Shown here piece by piece: positions 1-7,952 of a DNA stretch of 64,000 nt. The notes beneath the pieces were generated by a model, which had not been told where the DNA came from, did not search any database, and saw only the letters and a program-made list of their open reading frames with translations. A program made the translations under genes and the position numbers. The stretch lies in NCBI RefSeq assembly GCF_016741785.1, contig NZ_JAERRL010000002.1, positions 62,001 through 126,000 of the forward strand, given 5' to 3'. Source of the DNA: Streptomyces sp. 7-21 (GTDB lineage: Bacteria > Actinomycetota > Actinomycetes > Streptomycetales > Streptomycetaceae). Positions within the stretch are counted from its first letter, which is position 1. Each line of letters starts with the position of its first letter.

Positions 1-824
1 TGTCCCGGCTGCGGGACCTGGGGCGCCGCGCCCCCGACGCCTACTGGGCGATGACGATCGGCCTGCTGGCGCTGGCCGCCGTGCCGCCGTTCGCCGGGTT
101 CTTCTCCAAGGAGGCCGTGATAGGGGCGGCCGAGCACGCCGCGCTCGACCCCGGCCACGGCGTGCCCGCGGCCGCCGGCTGGACCGTGCTGGTCGCCGGG
201 CTGCTCACCGCGCTGCTGACCGCCGCCTACGCGGCGAGGCTGTGGCTGCTGGCCTTCCACGACCCGGTCGGCGCCCGCACCGAGCCGCTGCCGGTGCACG
301 AGGGCGCCAGCCCGGCGATGACCGCCGTGCTGTGGCTGCTGGCCGTGCCGTCGCTGGCCTTCGGCCTCGCCTACCAGGTGCTGCCCGACTGGTGGGACGG
401 CGGCTCGCTCGGGCCCGAGCTGACCACGTCCCTGCTGGCGGCCGGCGCGGCCCTGGCCGGCGGCGCCGTCACCTACGCCGCCTGGCGCCGCGCCTACGAG
501 AGCGACTTCGGCGACGCGGACGCGGCGACCGACCCGGCGCCCGCCCTGCTGGGGCCGCTGCTGCCGCACGCCCGCGCCGGGTTCCACCTGGACGCCGCCT
601 ACGCCGCCGCGTTCGTCGCCCCGGTGCGGGGCGCCGCCCGGCTCGTGCGGTTCCTGGACCGGGCCGTCCTCGACACCTACGTGCGGGGCGCCGCGGCCGC
701 GCCCGGCTGGCTCGGCTTCCTCACCCGCCGCGCCCAGACCGGCAACGCCCAGACCTACCTCAGCGCGCTGGCCGCCGGCTCCCTGCTGCTGGCCGCCGCC
801 GTCCTCGTCGCCGCCGGAGGCTGA
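1..824 (+). CDS. nuoL: NADH-quinone oxidoreductase subunit L (NuoL), C-terminal part
   Basis: Membrane proton-pumping subunit of respiratory complex I. The reading frame is open from base 3, so the gene starts before the window and only about the last 273 residues are present. The segment PPFAGFFSKEAVI is the conserved antiporter-like core of NuoL; it is followed by several hydrophobic helices, and the protein ends in a hydrophobic Ala/Leu segment as expected for the C-terminal helix. nuoM begins 3 bases after the stop, so the genes are translationally coupled. From memory, Streptomyces carry a second, shorter nuo cluster beside htpX, and the htpX neighbour here suggests this is that copy rather than the main nuoA-N operon. 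Confidence 0.93.
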   Translation, partial: SRLRDLGRRAPDAYWAMTIGLLALAAVPPFAGFFSKEAVIGAAEHAALDPGHGVPAAAGWTVLVAGLLTALLTAAYAARLWLLAFHDPVGARTEPLPVHEGASPAMTAVLWLLAVPSLAFGLAYQVLPDWWDGGSLGPELTTSLLAAGAALAGGAVTYAAWRRAYESDFGDADAATDPAPALLGPLLPHARAGFHLDAAYAAAFVAPVRGAARLVRFLDRAVLDTYVRGAAAAPGWLGFLTRRAQTGNAQTYLSALAAGSLLLAAAVLVAAGG

Positions 825-827
825 GCC

Positions 828-2411
828 GTGATCGAGCTGAACGACACCGCGATGAGGCTGCTGCTCGCCGCCGTCATCGTGCTGCCGTTGCTGGGGGCGC
901 TCGCCGCGCTGCTGCCCGCGCCGCCCGGGCTGCGCGGCAAGCACGGGCCGGAGCAGGACGTGCTGCGGCACGGCGTCACCGTCACCGGCGCGGTGCTGGC
1001 CGGCACGCTGCTGCTCGCGGCCGGCTTCGACCACGACCGGCCCGGCGTGGTGCAGGCCGAGACCGACCTGGACTGGATCCCCGCGCTCGGCGTGCGGCTG
1101 CACCTGGGCGTGGACGGCGTCTCGCTGCCGCTGCTGGTGCTGACGGCACTGCTGTCGTTCCTGTGCGCCCTCTACAGCTACGCCCGGCCGCCCGAGCGCC
1201 CCGCCGCGGTGTTCACCGCGCTGACGCTGCTGCTCCAGGCCGGCACGATGGCGACGTTCGCCGCGCTCGACCTGGTGCTGTTCTTCCTGGCCTTCGAGAC
1301 GGTGCTGGTCCCGATGTACTTCCTCATCGCCCGCTGGGGCGGCGAAGGGCGGGCCCAGGCGGCCTGGAAGTTCGTGCTGTTCACGGTCCTCGGCTCGGCC
1401 GTGATGCTGCTGGGGCTGCTGCTCATCGGCGTCACGGCGGGCACGTTCGACATGGTCGAGCTGGCGGCGCGGCAGGGCGACGGCCTCAGCCACGGCACGC
1501 AGGTGCTCGCCGTGCTGGCGCTGGGCATCGGCCTCGCCGTCAAGACGCCGATGTGGCCGCTGCACAGCTGGCTGCCGGACGCCCACACCGCCGCCCCCAC
1601 CACCGGCTCGGTGCTGCTGGCCGGGGTGCTGCTGAAGATGGGCACCTACGGCCTGGTGCGCATCGCGCTGCCGATGGCGCCCGAGGGCATGGAGACCTTC
1701 GCGCCCTACCTGGCGGCGTTCGCCGTCACCGGCATCGTCTACGGGTCGCTGGCCTGCCTGGCGCTGGTGCGCGAGGGCGCGGGCGGCGACCTGAAGCGGC
1801 TGATCGCGTACTCGTCGGTCGGCCACATGGGCTTCGTGCTGCTGGGCATCGCCACCCTCACCCACACCGGCGTCAACGGGGCGCTGTTCGCCAACATCGC
1901 GCACGGCCTGATCACCGGCCTGCTGTTCTTCCTCGTCGGCGCGCTGAAGGAACGCACCGGCTCCACCGACCTGGACCGGCTCGCCGGCGCCACCGGCGCC
2001 GCGCTGTACGGGCGCACGCCCCGCTTCGGCGGGCTGCTGGCGTTCGCGGCCGTCGCCTCCCTCGGCCTGCCGGGGCTGGCCGGGTTCTGGGGCGAGCTGC
2101 TGGCCATGCTGGGGGCGTTCCGCCCGGCCGACGGGCTCAGCCGCCCCGCCTACCTCGTCTTCCTCGCCGTCGCCGCGTTCGGCACCCTGCTGACCGCCGC
2201 CTACCTGCTGCTGGTGGTGCGCCGGGTGTGCATGGGCGAACCCGGGGCGGCGCGCGAGGAGAACGGGGCGCTCGTTGACCTGCGGCGGCACGAGTACGCC
2301 GCGTTCACGCCGCTGGCCGCGCTGACGCTGCTGGCCGGGCTGTGGCCGGCGCTGCTGCTGTCGCTGACCGATCCCGCCGTGCAGAACCTCCTGCCGGGAG
2401 TCGCCCGATGA
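828..2411 (+). CDS. nuoM: NADH-quinone oxidoreductase subunit M (NuoM)
   Basis: Complex I antiporter-like membrane subunit, 527 residues, GTG start three bases after nuoL. The translation is a run of transmembrane helices and contains the proton-channel signatures of the family: FETVLVPMYFLIARWGG (the conserved Glu in helix 5), KTPMWPLHSWLPDAHTAAPT, and LIAYSSVGHMGF. Length matches usual NuoM (about 500-530 residues). The stop overlaps the nuoN start in ATGA, so nuoL, nuoM and nuoN form one coupled transcript. Confidence 0.96.
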   Translation: MIELNDTAMRLLLAAVIVLPLLGALAALLPAPPGLRGKHGPEQDVLRHGVTVTGAVLAGTLLLAAGFDHDRPGVVQAETDLDWIPALGVRLHLGVDGVSLPLLVLTALLSFLCALYSYARPPERPAAVFTALTLLLQAGTMATFAALDLVLFFLAFETVLVPMYFLIARWGGEGRAQAAWKFVLFTVLGSAVMLLGLLLIGVTAGTFDMVELAARQGDGLSHGTQVLAVLALGIGLAVKTPMWPLHSWLPDAHTAAPTTGSVLLAGVLLKMGTYGLVRIALPMAPEGMETFAPYLAAFAVTGIVYGSLACLALVREGAGGDLKRLIAYSSVGHMGFVLLGIATLTHTGVNGALFANIAHGLITGLLFFLVGALKERTGSTDLDRLAGATGAALYGRTPRFGGLLAFAAVASLGLPGLAGFWGELLAMLGAFRPADGLSRPAYLVFLAVAAFGTLLTAAYLLLVVRRVCMGEPGAAREENGALVDLRRHEYAAFTPLAALTLLAGLWPALLLSLTDPAVQNLLPGVAR

Positions 2412-3901
2412 CCGTGATCCAGAGCGTGGACTGGGCGGTGCTCGCCCCGGCGGTGATCCCCGCGGCCGCCGCCGTGGCGGTGCTGCTGGCCGACCTGTTC
2501 GTGCCGCCCGCCCGCAAGCCGCTGCTCGGCTGGCTGGCCGCCGCCGCGCTGGCGCTGGCCGCGCTGTCCCTGCTGCCGCTGCGCGACGGCGACCGGGCCA
2601 CGTTCTGCCAGCAGGAGCTGTGCGCCTACGGCGCCGACCGCTTCGCGCTGATCGTGCAGCTGCTGGTGCTGGGCGGCGCGCTGCTGACGGCGCTGCTGTC
2701 GCTGCCCGAGCTGTCCCGTGACGACGGCGGCCGGCTGCCCGCCGGCGAGTTCTGGTTCCTGCTGCTGGCCTCCGCCTCGGGCGCGGCGCTGCTGCCCGCC
2801 GCCCGCGACCTGGCCACCCTCGTCATCGCGCTGGAGGTCACCACTCTCCCGGCGTACGCCCTGGTCGCGCTGCGGCGCGACGGCGCCGGCGGCGAGGCCG
2901 CCGTGAAGTTCTTCCTGTCCTCGGTCACCGCCACGGCCGTCGGCCTGCTCGGCATCGGCTTCGTCTACGCCACCAGCGGCAGCCTGTTCTTCGCGGCGAT
3001 CGCGGACGGCCCGCTGGACCCCGACCCGCGCCTGGACACCCTCGCCCAGGCGGGCGTCGTGCTGACGCTGGTCGCCTTCGCGTTCAAGGCGGCGGCCGTG
3101 CCGTTCCACTTCTGGGTGCCCGAGACCTACGCCGGCGCGCCCGTGCCCGTGGCCGCCTATCTGTCGGTCGTCGGCAAGACCGCGGGCCTGGCCGGCCTGG
3201 CCCTGGTGACCGCGCGGGCCTTCCCCGGCCACGGCGACCTGTGGGGGCCCGCCCTCGCCGTGCTCGCCGGGCTGACCATGACCGCCGGGAACGCCGCCGC
3301 GCTGCGCGCCGACCCGCGCGCCCCGCACGGCGCCGTCCGGCTGCTGGCCTGGTCGTCCGTCGGGCAGGCGGGCTACCTGCTGGTGCCGCTGGCGGCTGCG
3401 GGCTACGCGGACGGGCCCGGCGACGTCTCGGCGGCCGTCGGCACCACCGTCGCCTACGCTCTGATGTATGGCGCGGTCAACCTCGGCGCGTTCGCCGTCG
3501 CCGCGCACGTCGAGCGGCAGCGGCAGGCGCACCGGATCGAGGACTACCGCGGCCTGTACGCCCGGCAGCCGCTGGCCGCACTGGCCATGGCGTTCTTCCT
3601 GCTGTGCCTGGCCGGGCTGCCGCCGGGCGTCATCGGGCTCTTCGCCAAGCTGGCGGTCTTCGAGTCGGCCGTCGGCGCGGGCCTGGGCGTGCTCGCGGTC
3701 GTCATGGCCGTGAACGTCGCCGTGGCGCTCGTGTACTACCTGCGCTGGACGGCGCTGCTGTTCCGCGGCGCCGGGGAAGCGGCGGCGGAGCGGGTGCCGC
3801 TGCCGCTCGGCGGGGCGATAGGGCTGGCCGCGGGCATCGCCGTGGTGCTGTCCGGCGCCCCCCAGCTGGTCCTCACGTTCGCCTCCGGCACCCTCCTGTA
3901 G
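2408..3901 (+). CDS. nuoN: NADH-quinone oxidoreductase subunit N (NuoN)
   Basis: Third antiporter-like complex I subunit, 497 residues from the ATG that overlaps the nuoM stop. An in-frame GTG at 2342 would lengthen it by 22 residues but lies deep inside nuoM and lacks the coupled-start arrangement. Diagnostic stretches are FKAAAVPFHFWVPETYAGAP (conserved Lys and His of the proton path) and LLAWSSVGQAGYLLVPL. About fourteen hydrophobic helices are visible. It is the last gene of the nuo transcript; htpX follows after a 128-base gap with its own promoter-like sequence. Confidence 0.95.
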   Translation: MTVIQSVDWAVLAPAVIPAAAAVAVLLADLFVPPARKPLLGWLAAAALALAALSLLPLRDGDRATFCQQELCAYGADRFALIVQLLVLGGALLTALLSLPELSRDDGGRLPAGEFWFLLLASASGAALLPAARDLATLVIALEVTTLPAYALVALRRDGAGGEAAVKFFLSSVTATAVGLLGIGFVYATSGSLFFAAIADGPLDPDPRLDTLAQAGVVLTLVAFAFKAAAVPFHFWVPETYAGAPVPVAAYLSVVGKTAGLAGLALVTARAFPGHGDLWGPALAVLAGLTMTAGNAAALRADPRAPHGAVRLLAWSSVGQAGYLLVPLAAAGYADGPGDVSAAVGTTVAYALMYGAVNLGAFAVAAHVERQRQAHRIEDYRGLYARQPLAALAMAFFLLCLAGLPPGVIGLFAKLAVFESAVGAGLGVLAVVMAVNVAVALVYYLRWTALLFRGAGEAAAERVPLPLGGAIGLAAGIAVVLSGAPQLVLTFASGTLL

Positions 3902-3913
3902 GGGGAGTGTGAG

Positions 3914-3939
3914 GGAACGGTTCACTGGAGTATGGCGTT
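3914..3939 (+). promoter_or_regulatory. SigR-like promoter upstream of htpX
   Basis: GGAAC at 3914-3918 and GTT at 3937-3939 are separated by 18 bases, which fits the streptomycete SigR (thiol-oxidative stress) consensus GGAAT-N18-GTT with one difference. It lies 90 bases before the htpX GTG start. HtpX is a membrane quality-control protease, so stress-sigma control would make sense. This is a consensus match only. Confidence 0.45.
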
Positions 3940-4029
3940 GTGCAGTCCGGGAGTGTCCACTGTTAGTGGAGAAACTCCGGCATCCGGAACATCCGGAGTC
4001 CCCCCACCGCTCAACCTGGAGGGCACACC

Positions 4030-4890
4030 GTGCACCGCCGGCACAACGGACTGCGGACCGCCGCCCTGCTGGGCGGGATGTCCGCGCTGATCTTGCTGAT
4101 CGGCAGTTTCTTCGGCCGCACCGGACTCCTCATCGCCCTGTTCGCCGCGCTCGCCACCAACGGCTACGCCTACTGGAACAGCGACAAGCTTGCGCTGCGT
4201 TCCATGCGGGCCCGGCCCGTCAGCGAGTTCGAGGCACCCGGTCTGTACCGGATGGTCCGCGAGCTGGCCGGGGCCGCCCGGCAGCCCATGCCCCGCCTCT
4301 ACATCTCCCCGACCGAGGCACCCAACGCCTTCGCCACCGGCCGCAATCCCCGTAACGCGGCCGTCTGCTGCACCGAGGGCATCCTGAACCTGCTCAACGA
4401 GCGCGAGCTGCGCGGCGTCCTGGGGCACGAGCTGAGCCACGTCTACAACCGCGACATCCTGATCTCCTCGGTGGCCGGCGCCATGGCCGCCGTGATCATG
4501 TTCCTGGTCAACTTCGCGTGGTTCATCCCCATCGGCCGGGACGACGAGGACGGCCCCGGCATCCTCGGAATGCTGCTGGTCATGATCCTCGGCCCGATCG
4601 CCGCGTCCCTGATCCAGCTCGCCGTCAGCCGGTCCCGCGAGTACGAGGCCGACGCCAGCGGCGCGATCCTCACCGGCGACCCGCTGGCCCTGGCGAGCGC
4701 GCTGCGGAAGCTGGAGACCGGCACGCAGCTGCGGCCGCTGCGCCCGGAGCCGCAGCTGGAGACGGCCAGCCACATGATGATCGCCAACCCGTTCCGGCGC
4801 GGCGACGGCCTGGCGCGGATGTTCGCCACCCACCCGCCGATGGCCGACCGCATCGCGCGCCTGGAGCACATGGCGGGCGGCCCCAGATGA
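4030..4890 (+). CDS. htpX: Membrane zinc metalloprotease HtpX
   Basis: M48-family integral membrane protease that degrades misfolded membrane proteins. 286 residues from GTG, preceded by CTGGAGG as ribosome binding site. Two N-terminal transmembrane segments (about residues 15-50) precede the zinc motif HELSH within [12 protein letters not shown]; two more helices follow, then [13 protein letters not shown] supplies the third zinc ligand (the Glu of REYEAD). The C-terminal TTHPP-like segment appears as [13 protein letters not shown], typical of the family. The stop overlaps the start of the next gene (ATGA), so the two are co-translated. A SigR-like promoter lies upstream. Confidence 0.95.
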   Translation: MHRRHNGLRTAALLGGMSALILLIGSFFGRTGLLIALFAALATNGYAYWNSDKLALRSMRARPVSEFEAPGLYRMVRELAGAARQPMPRLYISPTEAPNAFATGRNPRNAAVCCTEGILNLLNERELRGVLGHELSHVYNRDILISSVAGAMAAVIMFLVNFAWFIPIGRDDEDGPGILGMLLVMILGPIAASLIQLAVSRSREYEADASGAILTGDPLALASALRKLETGTQLRPLRPEPQLETASHMMIANPFRRGDGLARMFATHPPMADRIARLEHMAGGPR

Positions 4891-5315
4891 GCACGGCCGG
4901 GGCCGCGACCGGGGCGGAGGACCGGCCGGCCCTCCGCGCGCTGCTCAACGGGCTGTGGTTCGTCTTCTCCGGCCTGTGGCTCGCGGTCCTCTACGCCCTG
5001 GCCGGGGTGATCGCCTGCCTGCTGGTCGTCACGTTCCGCTGGGGCCTGGCCTCGTTCCGGCTGGCTGCCTATGTGCTGTGGCCCATGGCCTACGCGCCGG
5101 CGCCGCTGCCCGAGGACGAGGCCGGGCCGCCGTGGTACGACCCGAGGAACCTGCTGTGGCTGCTGGCAGGCGGCGTGTGGATCATCCTGGCGCACGTCGT
5201 GCTCGGGCTGGTCTTCGCCGCCACCCTGATCGCCTTCTTCTTCGCCAGCGAGCACTTCAAGCTGCTCCCGGTCGTCGTCAGGCCCCGCGCCTGGACCATC
5301 ACGCGCGACATCTGA
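4887..5315 (+). CDS. YccF/DUF307-like small inner-membrane protein
   Basis: 142 residues starting at the ATG that overlaps the htpX stop. The segment [19 protein letters not shown] and the later [10 protein letters not shown] resemble the two halves of the YccF domain (inner-membrane component domain), in which a helical hairpin ends in an AxxALWP-like motif. Two hydrophobic stretches (about residues 20-50 and 88-118) flank a short acidic linker rich in Pro. No catalytic residues are visible and the function of YccF proteins is unclear. The coupling with htpX suggests a role in membrane homeostasis, which is inference. Confidence 0.7.
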   Translation: MSTAGAATGAEDRPALRALLNGLWFVFSGLWLAVLYALAGVIACLLVVTFRWGLASFRLAAYVLWPMAYAPAPLPEDEAGPPWYDPRNLLWLLAGGVWIILAHVVLGLVFAATLIAFFFASEHFKLLPVVVRPRAWTITRDI

Positions 5316-5586
5316 CCTGCGGCGGTCCAGGGGGCTGTGCCTCGGCGTTCGAGGCGGTCTGGGAGCGTGCCACGTCTCACGCGCCAGCCATCCAGCGCCG
5401 GCAACGCCTGCGGGGGCGGTAGCCGCGCGGGCTGCGGCTCACGGCCGCCGACGACGGCACGGCCAGCGGACCGTATCCGGAGCGGCCGCCCGCGCCGCGG
5501 AGGCGCCCCGCTCCTCCGTCGTCCCCCGTGGCGGATGGGCGGGGCTTCCTTTCGCGCTGGCGGAGAAATCTCCCCGGCCCGGTTCG

Positions 5587-6075
5587 TCAGCGGTAGTTCA
5601 CGAACTGCATCGCGAAGTCGAAGTCGGCCTCCCGCACCAGGCGCTGCACGGCCTGGAGCGCGTCCCGGCTCTTGGAGCTGACCCGCAGCTCGTCGCCCTG
5701 CACCTGGGCCTTCACGCCCTTGGGGCCCTCGTCGCGGATGAGCTTGGCGACCTTCTTCGCGTTCTCCGGGGAGATGCCCTCCTTGATCGTGCAGAACAGC
5801 TTGAACTCCTTGCCCGAGGGCTGCGGCTCGCCGGCGTCGAGCGCCTTCAGCGAGATCCCGCGCTTGACCAGCTTGGACTGGAAGATGTCGAGCACGGCCT
5901 TGGCGCGCTCCTCGGCGTTGGCGCGGATCTCGATCCGCTCACCCGACCAGGCGATGGACGCCCCCACACCCCGGAAGTCGTAGCGCTGGGAGATCTCCTT
6001 GGCCGCCTGGTTGAGGGCGTTGTCGACCTCCTGCCGGTCGACCTTCGAGACGATGTCGAAACTGGAGTCGGCCAT
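5587..6075 (-). CDS. yajQ: YajQ-family nucleotide-binding protein
   Basis: 162 residues, full length for the UPF0234/YajQ family. Begins [20 protein letters not shown] and ends with [12 protein letters not shown], both nearly invariant in the family; [12 protein letters not shown] is the conserved first RNP-like strand. YajQ folds as two RNP-like domains; the Xanthomonas member binds cyclic di-GMP and acts as a transcription co-regulator, others bind tRNA or GTP. The gene is monocistronic and converges on the htpX/YccF pair. GAGGAGCC (in the minus sense) before the ATG is the ribosome binding site. Confidence 0.93.
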   Translation of the reverse strand: MADSSFDIVSKVDRQEVDNALNQAAKEISQRYDFRGVGASIAWSGERIEIRANAEERAKAVLDIFQSKLVKRGISLKALDAGEPQPSGKEFKLFCTIKEGISPENAKKVAKLIRDEGPKGVKAQVQGDELRVSSKSRDALQAVQRLVREADFDFAMQFVNYR

Positions 6076-6215
6076 GGTTGTGGCTCCTCACACACTGTCG
6101 CAGGGCTGGGTCGGCGACAGCCTAACCACCCCCGCCGTCTGGCCTCCCAGCACAATCCAGGTCAACCGAGTGGCGGACCACCCCGGGGGATCAGGTATCG
6201 TTTACGGCGTCCCGA

Positions 6216-6300
6216 GGCGGTGTGCCCGAGCGGCCAAAGGGAGCAGACTGTAAATCTGCCGGCTCAGCCTTCCCAGGTTCGAATCCTGGCGCCGCCACCA
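6216..6300 (+). tRNA. tRNA-Tyr (GTA)
   Basis: 85-nt class II tRNA with a long variable arm. Acceptor stem GGCGGTG pairs with CGCCGCC (one T-G), the anticodon loop CTGTAAA holds GTA at 6250-6252, the T arm is TGGGA-like with GGTTCGAATCC, and the CCA end is encoded (6298-6300). In S. coelicolor the tRNA-Tyr gene next to a yajQ homologue is the SLP1 attachment site (from memory), so this is a plausible integration hotspot. I saw no second copy of the tRNA 3' end in the window that would mark an attR. Confidence 0.97.
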
Positions 6301-6308
6301 CCGGACGA

Positions 6309-6343
6309 AGGCCCCTGGTCTGCACCTCCGCAGGCAGGGGCCT
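6309..6343 (+). terminator. Stem-loop after tRNA-Tyr
   Basis: AGGCCCCTG at 6309-6317 pairs with CAGGGGCCT at 6335-6343, a 9-bp perfect stem nine bases after the tRNA end. There is no T-tract, as is usual in streptomycetes. Confidence 0.6.
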
Positions 6344-6479
6344 CCGCCGTTTCCAGGGACCTGCTGGTCTTCCTCACACCGCCAGCAGCGGGACCGCCGC
6401 CCCGCACCGGCTCCGCCCCGACGGCCCGAGACACTGCCTGCCGCCAGCGAACCCCGACGGACTACTCTCGTTGCCGCTC

Positions 6480-6533
6480 ACCTGGCTAAATGAAAACGAC
6501 GGTGTCCCGAGGCAACGCCGCAGGTCATCAAGT
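6480..6533 (+). promoter_or_regulatory. Probable CRISPR leader end
   Basis: This 54-base stretch before the first intact repeat has the locally A-rich TAAATGAAAACGACGG and then CGCAGGTCATCAAGT abutting the repeat. Streptomycete type I-E leaders, as I remember them, end in a similar TGAAAAC and CGCAGGTCA-AAGT pattern. The repeats next to it are identical while the opposite end decays, which independently places the leader here and predicts transcription and spacer acquisition from this side. Confidence 0.55.
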
Positions 6534-7216
6534 GTGCTCCCCGCGCCTGCGGGGATGGTCCCCCACACGCCTTGATCGCCTCGGCCAGCACACCGTGCTC
6601 CCCGCGCCTGCGGGGATGGTCCGTCCGGCACGTACGGTGCGGGGGTCCGGTTCCCGTGCTCCCCGCGCCTGCGGGGATGGTCCGGCGCTGCTGGAGGCCG
6701 CCGCCAGGAGAGCCTGGTGCTCCCCGCGCCTGCGGGGATGGTCCGACCTGCGTCACCTGCGGCAAGGGACCCAAGAAGTGCTCCCCGCGCCTGCGGGGAT
6801 GGTCCCATCTTCATCCTGCTGCTGGCCGCCCGGTCCGTGTGCTCCCCGCGCCTGCGGGGATGGTCCGGCTTCCACCTCGTCGAGCAGCGCGGCTCCGTCG
6901 TGCTCCCCGCGCCTGCGGGGATGGTCCGCCGGACGGCGCGGCCTCGTCCTGCTGCCGAACGTGCTCCCCGCGCCTGCGGGGATGGTCCGTGCCGCAGTCC
7001 GGGCACACCAGCTGCCAGACCGTGCTCCCTGCGCCTGCGGGGATGGTCCTACCAGGGTGACCATGGCGGCGCCGGTGGCGTGGTGCTCCCCGCGCCTGCG
7101 GGGATGGTCCTACTCATCCTGGCCGACACGGTCCCAGCGGGAGGTCTCCCCGCGTCTGCGGGGGGTGGTACCGCGTGGAGTGGAATGAGTGCTCCCCGAG
7201 CCGGCGGGAATGACTA
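6534..7216 (+). CRISPR. Type I-E CRISPR array, 10 near-identical repeats plus 2 degenerate
   Basis: The 28-nt repeat begins GTGCTCCCCGCGCCTG and ends CGGGGATGGTCC; the CCCCGCG/TGCGGGG arms form the Cas6e-type hairpin. Copies start at 6534, 6595, 6656, 6717, 6778, 6839, 6900, 6961, 7022 and 7083, a strict 61-base period with 33-nt spacers. Copy 9 has one change (CCCC to CCCT). A degenerate copy lies at about 7144 (one base lost, several changes) and another at 7189; the gap between them is only 45 bases, so a spacer was partly deleted. The repeat class and period fit type I-E. No cas gene is in the window, so the array depends on cas genes elsewhere or is orphaned. Confidence 0.97.
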
Positions 7217-7249
7217 CTGGGCCGTCGGGATGGGCGTCAGCGGCAGAGG

Positions 7250-7277
7250 TTTCACTGCCGTCGTGCGGGGACGGCAG
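7250..7277 (+). repeat. Fossil CRISPR repeat in phase with the array
   Basis: Exactly 61 bases after the degenerate repeat at 7189 there is a 28-base segment containing TGCGGGGACGG. It matches the consensus repeat at 16 of 28 positions, with an eight-base identical run (TGCGGGGA) at the expected place. Position and run suggest a very old, eroded repeat. Confidence 0.4.
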
Positions 7278-7314
7278 CCGAGCGCGACCTTTGTGTAGTC
7301 GGCCTACCCGGACA

Positions 7315-7673
7315 GTTCCTTGCCACGGGCCGGGTGGGCTCGTCGAGCCGCGCCGACTCACCGTCTGGCGTGACGGTGAGGCCGAACCGTTCGGCTTCGG
7401 GGGGAGCCCGCCTTTTCCCTCCAGCGCCACACGGCTTCCACCTCGTTCCACAGCAGGCGTGGCCCGCCCTGGTACGCCACCGTCCGGTCGCCGAGCGCGG
7501 CCAGCATCGCCGAGGACTCCCGGCCATGATGAAGCCAGGCGTTGCCACCGCCCTCGTCGACTGCCGTGAGCACTCGTACCTCGGGCAGCCACCCGCAGCG
7601 CGAACGTGAGCCGTGCGTCCTCTCGCAGCGGGGACAGGTCCCACGCAACGCCGCGTTCGTCCTTCACGTCGCC
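7315..7673 (-). pseudogene. Methyltransferase C-terminal remnant, two frameshifts
   Basis: Three minus-strand frames join into one recognisable C-terminus. Frame one (about 7673-7583) reads AWDLSPLREDARLTFALRVA; frame two (about 7579-7409) reads HHGRESSAMLAALGDR then GPRLLWNEVEAVWRWREKAG; frame three (about 7398-7315) reads ERFGLTVTPDGESARLDEP. Together these match the tail of actinomycete SAM-dependent methyltransferases of the kind that accompany ATP-grasp or FxLD peptide-maturation systems, where a GPRRLWDEVE motif is followed by RFGLTVTP. The N-terminal catalytic domain is absent. It lies between the two CRISPR arrays and is not expected to be functional. Confidence 0.6.
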
Positions 7674-7790
7674 GTGGCCGCGCACTGCCGCGTAGTCCCG
7701 CCCTCGGGCGGTCCCACGGGCCGCCATGAAGGTGGCGAGCCCTGCGACGTGGCTGCTAGCTGCCTCACCGTCAGGTGTGGCCGTCAAGGC

Positions 7791-7952
7791 GACATGCCCC
7801 CTCTTAGGGGCGATGAGGACCTGCGTACGAGCTACGAGAGCACGGCTGGTCCCGTGTTGCTATTCCTCTTAGGGGCGCTGAGGACGCCTGGGAAATCCAG
7901 CAGCCGCGTTGCTGGTCCGGGGGTTGCTGCCCCTCTTAGGGGCGATGAGGAC
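7791..7952 (-). CRISPR. Second, short CRISPR array with a 30-nt repeat (3 repeats, 2 spacers)
   Basis: Three related 30-base units lie at 7923-7952, 7856-7885 and 7791-7820. All share CTCTTAGGGGCG(A/C)TGAGGAC on the plus strand; read on the minus strand the repeat starts GTCCTCATCGCCCC and ends AGCAAC. GCCCCT-CTT-AGGGGC forms a 6-bp hairpin. Spacers are 37 nt (7886-7922) and 35 nt (7821-7855), with no similarity to each other. The unit at 7791 is degenerate only at its 3' end in minus sense, as terminal repeats usually are, so the array probably runs right to left. Repeat and spacer sizes differ from the I-E array and suggest a different (type III or another type I) system. No matching cas genes are present. 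Confidence 0.75.

Noticed and set aside
7250..7277. Counting this as a full CRISPR repeat
   Set aside because: Only 16 of 28 positions match; it is reported as a fossil and not part of the array.
6374..7298. Open frames reading through the I-E CRISPR array on both strands
   Set aside because: They repeat the translated CRISPR unit (for example LPAPAGMV, TIPAGAGST) every 61 bases and are artefacts of the array.
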